Assembly (NCBI RefSeq): GCF_014648895.1
Contig: NZ_BMRZ01000008.1
Span: forward strand, 1-64,000
Length of the DNA: 64,000 bases
Reading direction: 5' to 3'
Source: Streptomyces tanashiensis
Lineage (GTDB): Bacteria; Actinomycetota; Actinomycetes; Streptomycetales; Streptomycetaceae
Position numbers and translations under genes: made by a program. A model generated the notes under the pieces. It ran no database searches. It was not told the origin of the DNA and worked only from the letters and a program-made list of their open reading frames with translations. Shown piece after piece: positions 62,274-64,000 of the stretch (position 1 is the first letter of the stretch; the number at the start of each line of letters is the position of its first letter).

Positions 62274-63050
62274 GTGATCAAGCTCGACGGCGTGTCTCTG
62301 TACGGATCACTCCTCGCGCGGCCGCTCGCGGCCCTCGGGCTCGTGTGGCTGCTCGCCGCACCGGTGCCCGCCGCCGCCGACGCCTGCGCCTACGCCTCGA
62401 CCGACTCGGGCGGTTCGCGGATCGCGGTGGCGGTCGCCGGCGGCGGCCACCACGACGGCGACGGCCACGGGAACGGCGACGGTCACGGGAACGGCGACGG
62501 GAAGGGCCACGGCAAGGGCAAGGGCCACGACCACCACGGCGACGGCAAGGGGAAGGGGCACGGGCATCACCACCACCACCCGAAGCCCTGCGACCCCGAA
62601 CCGCCCCCGCCGTGCCCGTCGCCCACGCCCACACCGACGCCCACGCCCTCCCCGACGCCGAAGCCCACACCGAAGCCGACGCCGAAGCCCGAACCCCCGT
62701 CCCCTTCCCCGACACCGACGCCGAAGCCGCCCCCGCCGCCCGAGCCGGTTCCGCCGCGGCCCGCGCCGAAGCCGCCGGCCGCCCGGCCCGCACCCCGTCC
62801 GGAGCCGCCGTCCCCCGCGCCTCCGTCCCCGAGGCCGCCGGAGCCCGCGCCCGCGCCGCCTCCCCCGTCCCCCACGCCGACGCCCACCGCGCGGCCCCGG
62901 CCACCGGCCCCCTCGCCCGTGGCGCTGCCCCACTACCGCCAGGCGACGCAGACCAAGAAGCAGGGAGGCACCTCCGTCGTCACGGCGACGCTGATGATCA
63001 CCGCCCCCGCCGTGCTCGCGACGGCGATCCTGCGCCCCCGGTCCAAGTGA
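62274..63050 (+). CDS. His/Gly-Lys-rich, proline-stalk surface protein
   Basis: The 258-residue exported protein has a signal peptide (LLARPLAALGLVWLLAAPVPAAADA). A metal-ligand-like run alternates HHDGDGHGNGDG and GKGHGKGKGHDHHGDG and ends GHHHHHP. A Pro-rich stalk (PTPTPTP, PKPTPKP and PEPP repeats, residues about 110-210) and a C-terminal helix with basic tail (TATLMITAPAVLATAILRPRSK) follow. No LPXTG motif is seen. The His/Asp/Gly region could bind metals and the stalk would cross the wall. The start is uncertain; GTG 62274 lacks a clear ribosome site and GTG 62292 is an alternative. Confidence 0.7.
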   Translation: MIKLDGVSLYGSLLARPLAALGLVWLLAAPVPAAADACAYASTDSGGSRIAVAVAGGGHHDGDGHGNGDGHGNGDGKGHGKGKGHDHHGDGKGKGHGHHHHHPKPCDPEPPPPCPSPTPTPTPTPSPTPKPTPKPTPKPEPPSPSPTPTPKPPPPPEPVPPRPAPKPPAARPAPRPEPPSPAPPSPRPPEPAPAPPPPSPTPTPTARPRPPAPSPVALPHYRQATQTKKQGGTSVVTATLMITAPAVLATAILRPRSK

Positions 63051-63118
63051 CCCGCGGCACCGGCGATCCGACCGATCCCACCGACTCACCGCCCCTCTGA
63101 ATCCCGCCGGAGGAATCC

Positions 63119-63883
63119 ATGTCCGAATGGCTTGTTCTCTCTCTCGCGATGGCCGCCGCATGCGCCGTCGTGCTCACCATCGTCGTCATCAACAACCGCC
63201 GCATCCCCGAGGACGACGATCCGAGCGAAACCCCCGACGTCATCGAGTACATGACGATGATGATCGGCGTGATCTACGCGATCGTCCTCGGTCTGGCCAT
63301 CGCCGGCGTCTGGGAGGCCCGGGGGGCCGCCCAGGAGACCGTGCGTCAGGAGGCCCAGGCGATGCACGAGATCTCGGCACGCGCCGAGGTGTACCCGCAG
63401 GCGGTCCGCGACCGGATCCGCGCCGACGTCGACGCGTACGTCTCGTACGTGGTGCACGACGAGTGGACGCACATGGCCGAGAAGGGCGAGCTCAGCGACG
63501 AGGGCACCGCGCTCCTTGAGCGGGTGCGGCGCAGCGTCACCGACTACCAGCCGGCCAACGACTTCGAGGGGCAGGCGTACCAGCCGCTGGTGGACCAGGT
63601 GGCCGCCGCCGACGACGCCCGGGGCGCGCGCGGGCAGAACGCGGGGGCGACGATGCCGGGAGTCGTCTGGTTCGGCCTGATCATCGGGGCCCTGGTCACG
63701 GTCGGCCTGATCTTCACGCTGCAGATCCGCAGAACCGGCCGGGAGCTGCTGCTCGCCGGGCTCTTCAGCGTGCTGATCGCCTTCCTGCTGTTCCTCATCT
63801 GGGACTTCGACGCTCCGTTCGGCCGGGGCATCTCGGCCACCGCCGCGCCGTTCACCGATCTGTTCCCGCAGATCACAGGGTGA
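63119..63883 (+). CDS. DUF4239 membrane protein
   Basis: The 254-residue protein has an N-terminal helix (LVLSLAMAAACAVVLTIVVINN), a second (YMTMMIGVIYAIVLGLAIAGVW) and two C-terminal helices (VVWFGLIIGALVTVGLIFTL; LLLAGLFSVLIAFLLFLIWDFD). A helical extracytoplasmic domain lies between. This is the DUF4239 (bestrophin-like) pattern. ATG 63119 follows GGAGGAA. It is 68 bp after the Pro-rich surface protein and likely co-expressed. Confidence 0.85.
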   Translation: MSEWLVLSLAMAAACAVVLTIVVINNRRIPEDDDPSETPDVIEYMTMMIGVIYAIVLGLAIAGVWEARGAAQETVRQEAQAMHEISARAEVYPQAVRDRIRADVDAYVSYVVHDEWTHMAEKGELSDEGTALLERVRRSVTDYQPANDFEGQAYQPLVDQVAAADDARGARGQNAGATMPGVVWFGLIIGALVTVGLIFTLQIRRTGRELLLAGLFSVLIAFLLFLIWDFDAPFGRGISATAAPFTDLFPQITG

Positions 63884-63894
63884 GCCGGGCCGTG

Positions 63895-63909
63895 CGGGTG
63901 GGCCACCCG
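63895..63909. terminator. Short palindrome after the DUF4239 gene
   Basis: CGGGTGG-G-CCACCCG is a perfect 7-bp inverted repeat 11 bases after the stop. It is weak but well placed. The remaining 91 bases to the window end show no gene. Confidence 0.4.
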
Positions 63910-64000
63910 GGGGACATCGGTGCCCCATTCGCACGTCTGGGATCGCGGTTGTGATAGTGCGCTCCTAGCGTTTCGGGCAACGAGGTGCACGGCCCTTCGC

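Noticed and set aside
62567..62887. A Gly-rich minus-strand frame resembling PE_PGRS proteins
   Set aside because: It is simply the reverse complement of the Pro-rich stalk codons of the surface protein.
62274..63050. Sortase-anchored LPXTG protein
   Set aside because: The C-terminal helix and basic tail fit, but no LPXTG or LAXTG precedes them; LPHYRQ is not a sortase site.

Overview
The window is high-GC actinobacterial chromosome, almost certainly Streptomyces. Nearly every third codon position is G or C, GTG starts are common, and the families are typical of the genus: melC1/melC2 tyrosinase, egtABCD ergothioneine genes, a DasR-type operator, a SpoIIE/GAF/ATPase phosphatase, DUF574 methyltransferase, DUF6153 and DUF4239. 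I saw no rRNA, tRNA, CRISPR array, intact insertion sequence or large PKS/NRPS cluster.

Layout. 1-8.1 kb: DUF4118 (KdpD-like) remnant, KimA-like potassium importer, divergent MarR regulator, DeoR/LacI hybrid regulator, multidomain phosphatase, aldehyde dehydrogenase remnant, pirin. 8.2-10.9 kb: TPR protein, then a copper-type lipoprotein cluster (DUF6153, DUF305, beta-propeller lipoprotein) behind a CsoR-like palindrome. 11-17 kb: four 42-bp tandem repeats, amidohydrolase, NCS1 permease, a 41-bp palindrome, TetR regulator, flavin disulfide reductase, thioredoxin. 17-24 kb: thiolase, LacI/MFS pair, hydrolase, NfeD/flotillin pair, an unlisted 56-residue protein. 24-35.5 kb: PARG-like macrodomain, complete egtABCD, ornithine-lipid acyltransferases olsB-olsA (olsA overlaps egtD tail to tail), DasA-like binding protein with a dre site, dodecin, HAD phosphatase, DUF1906 protein, deoxynucleoside kinase.

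35.6-43 kb: branched-chain amino-acid type ABC importer with LivH, LivM and LivF fused in one 938-residue polypeptide, plus LivG and LivK; methyltransferase; PEBP protein and AraC regulator sharing a 16-bp upstream motif. 43.1-49.5 kb: an apparent insertion. The first 50 codons of a luciferase-like (LLM) oxidoreductase lie at 43169-43330 and its C-terminal half at 48916-49455. Between them are a trxB remnant, another remnant, a response regulator/sensor kinase pair, a D,D-carboxypeptidase, a VanJ-like membrane phosphoesterase and a transposase scrap. 49.5-64 kb: short UvrA paralogue, melC operon behind hairpin repeats, sdhCAB with divergent LysR, lipoprotein, a Streptomyces-type intergenic repeat field, an RmdA-like GGDEF/EAL protein with a DUF574 methyltransferase, a His/Gly-Pro-rich surface protein and a DUF4239 membrane protein.

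Functional themes are redox and copper handling (ergothioneine, thioredoxin, flavin reductase, copper lipoproteins, tyrosinase), envelope and membrane remodelling (ornithine lipids, flotillin, carboxypeptidase/VanJ), nutrient import and c-di-GMP signalling. Calls rest on reading translated sequence and recalled family motifs; no database search was run.
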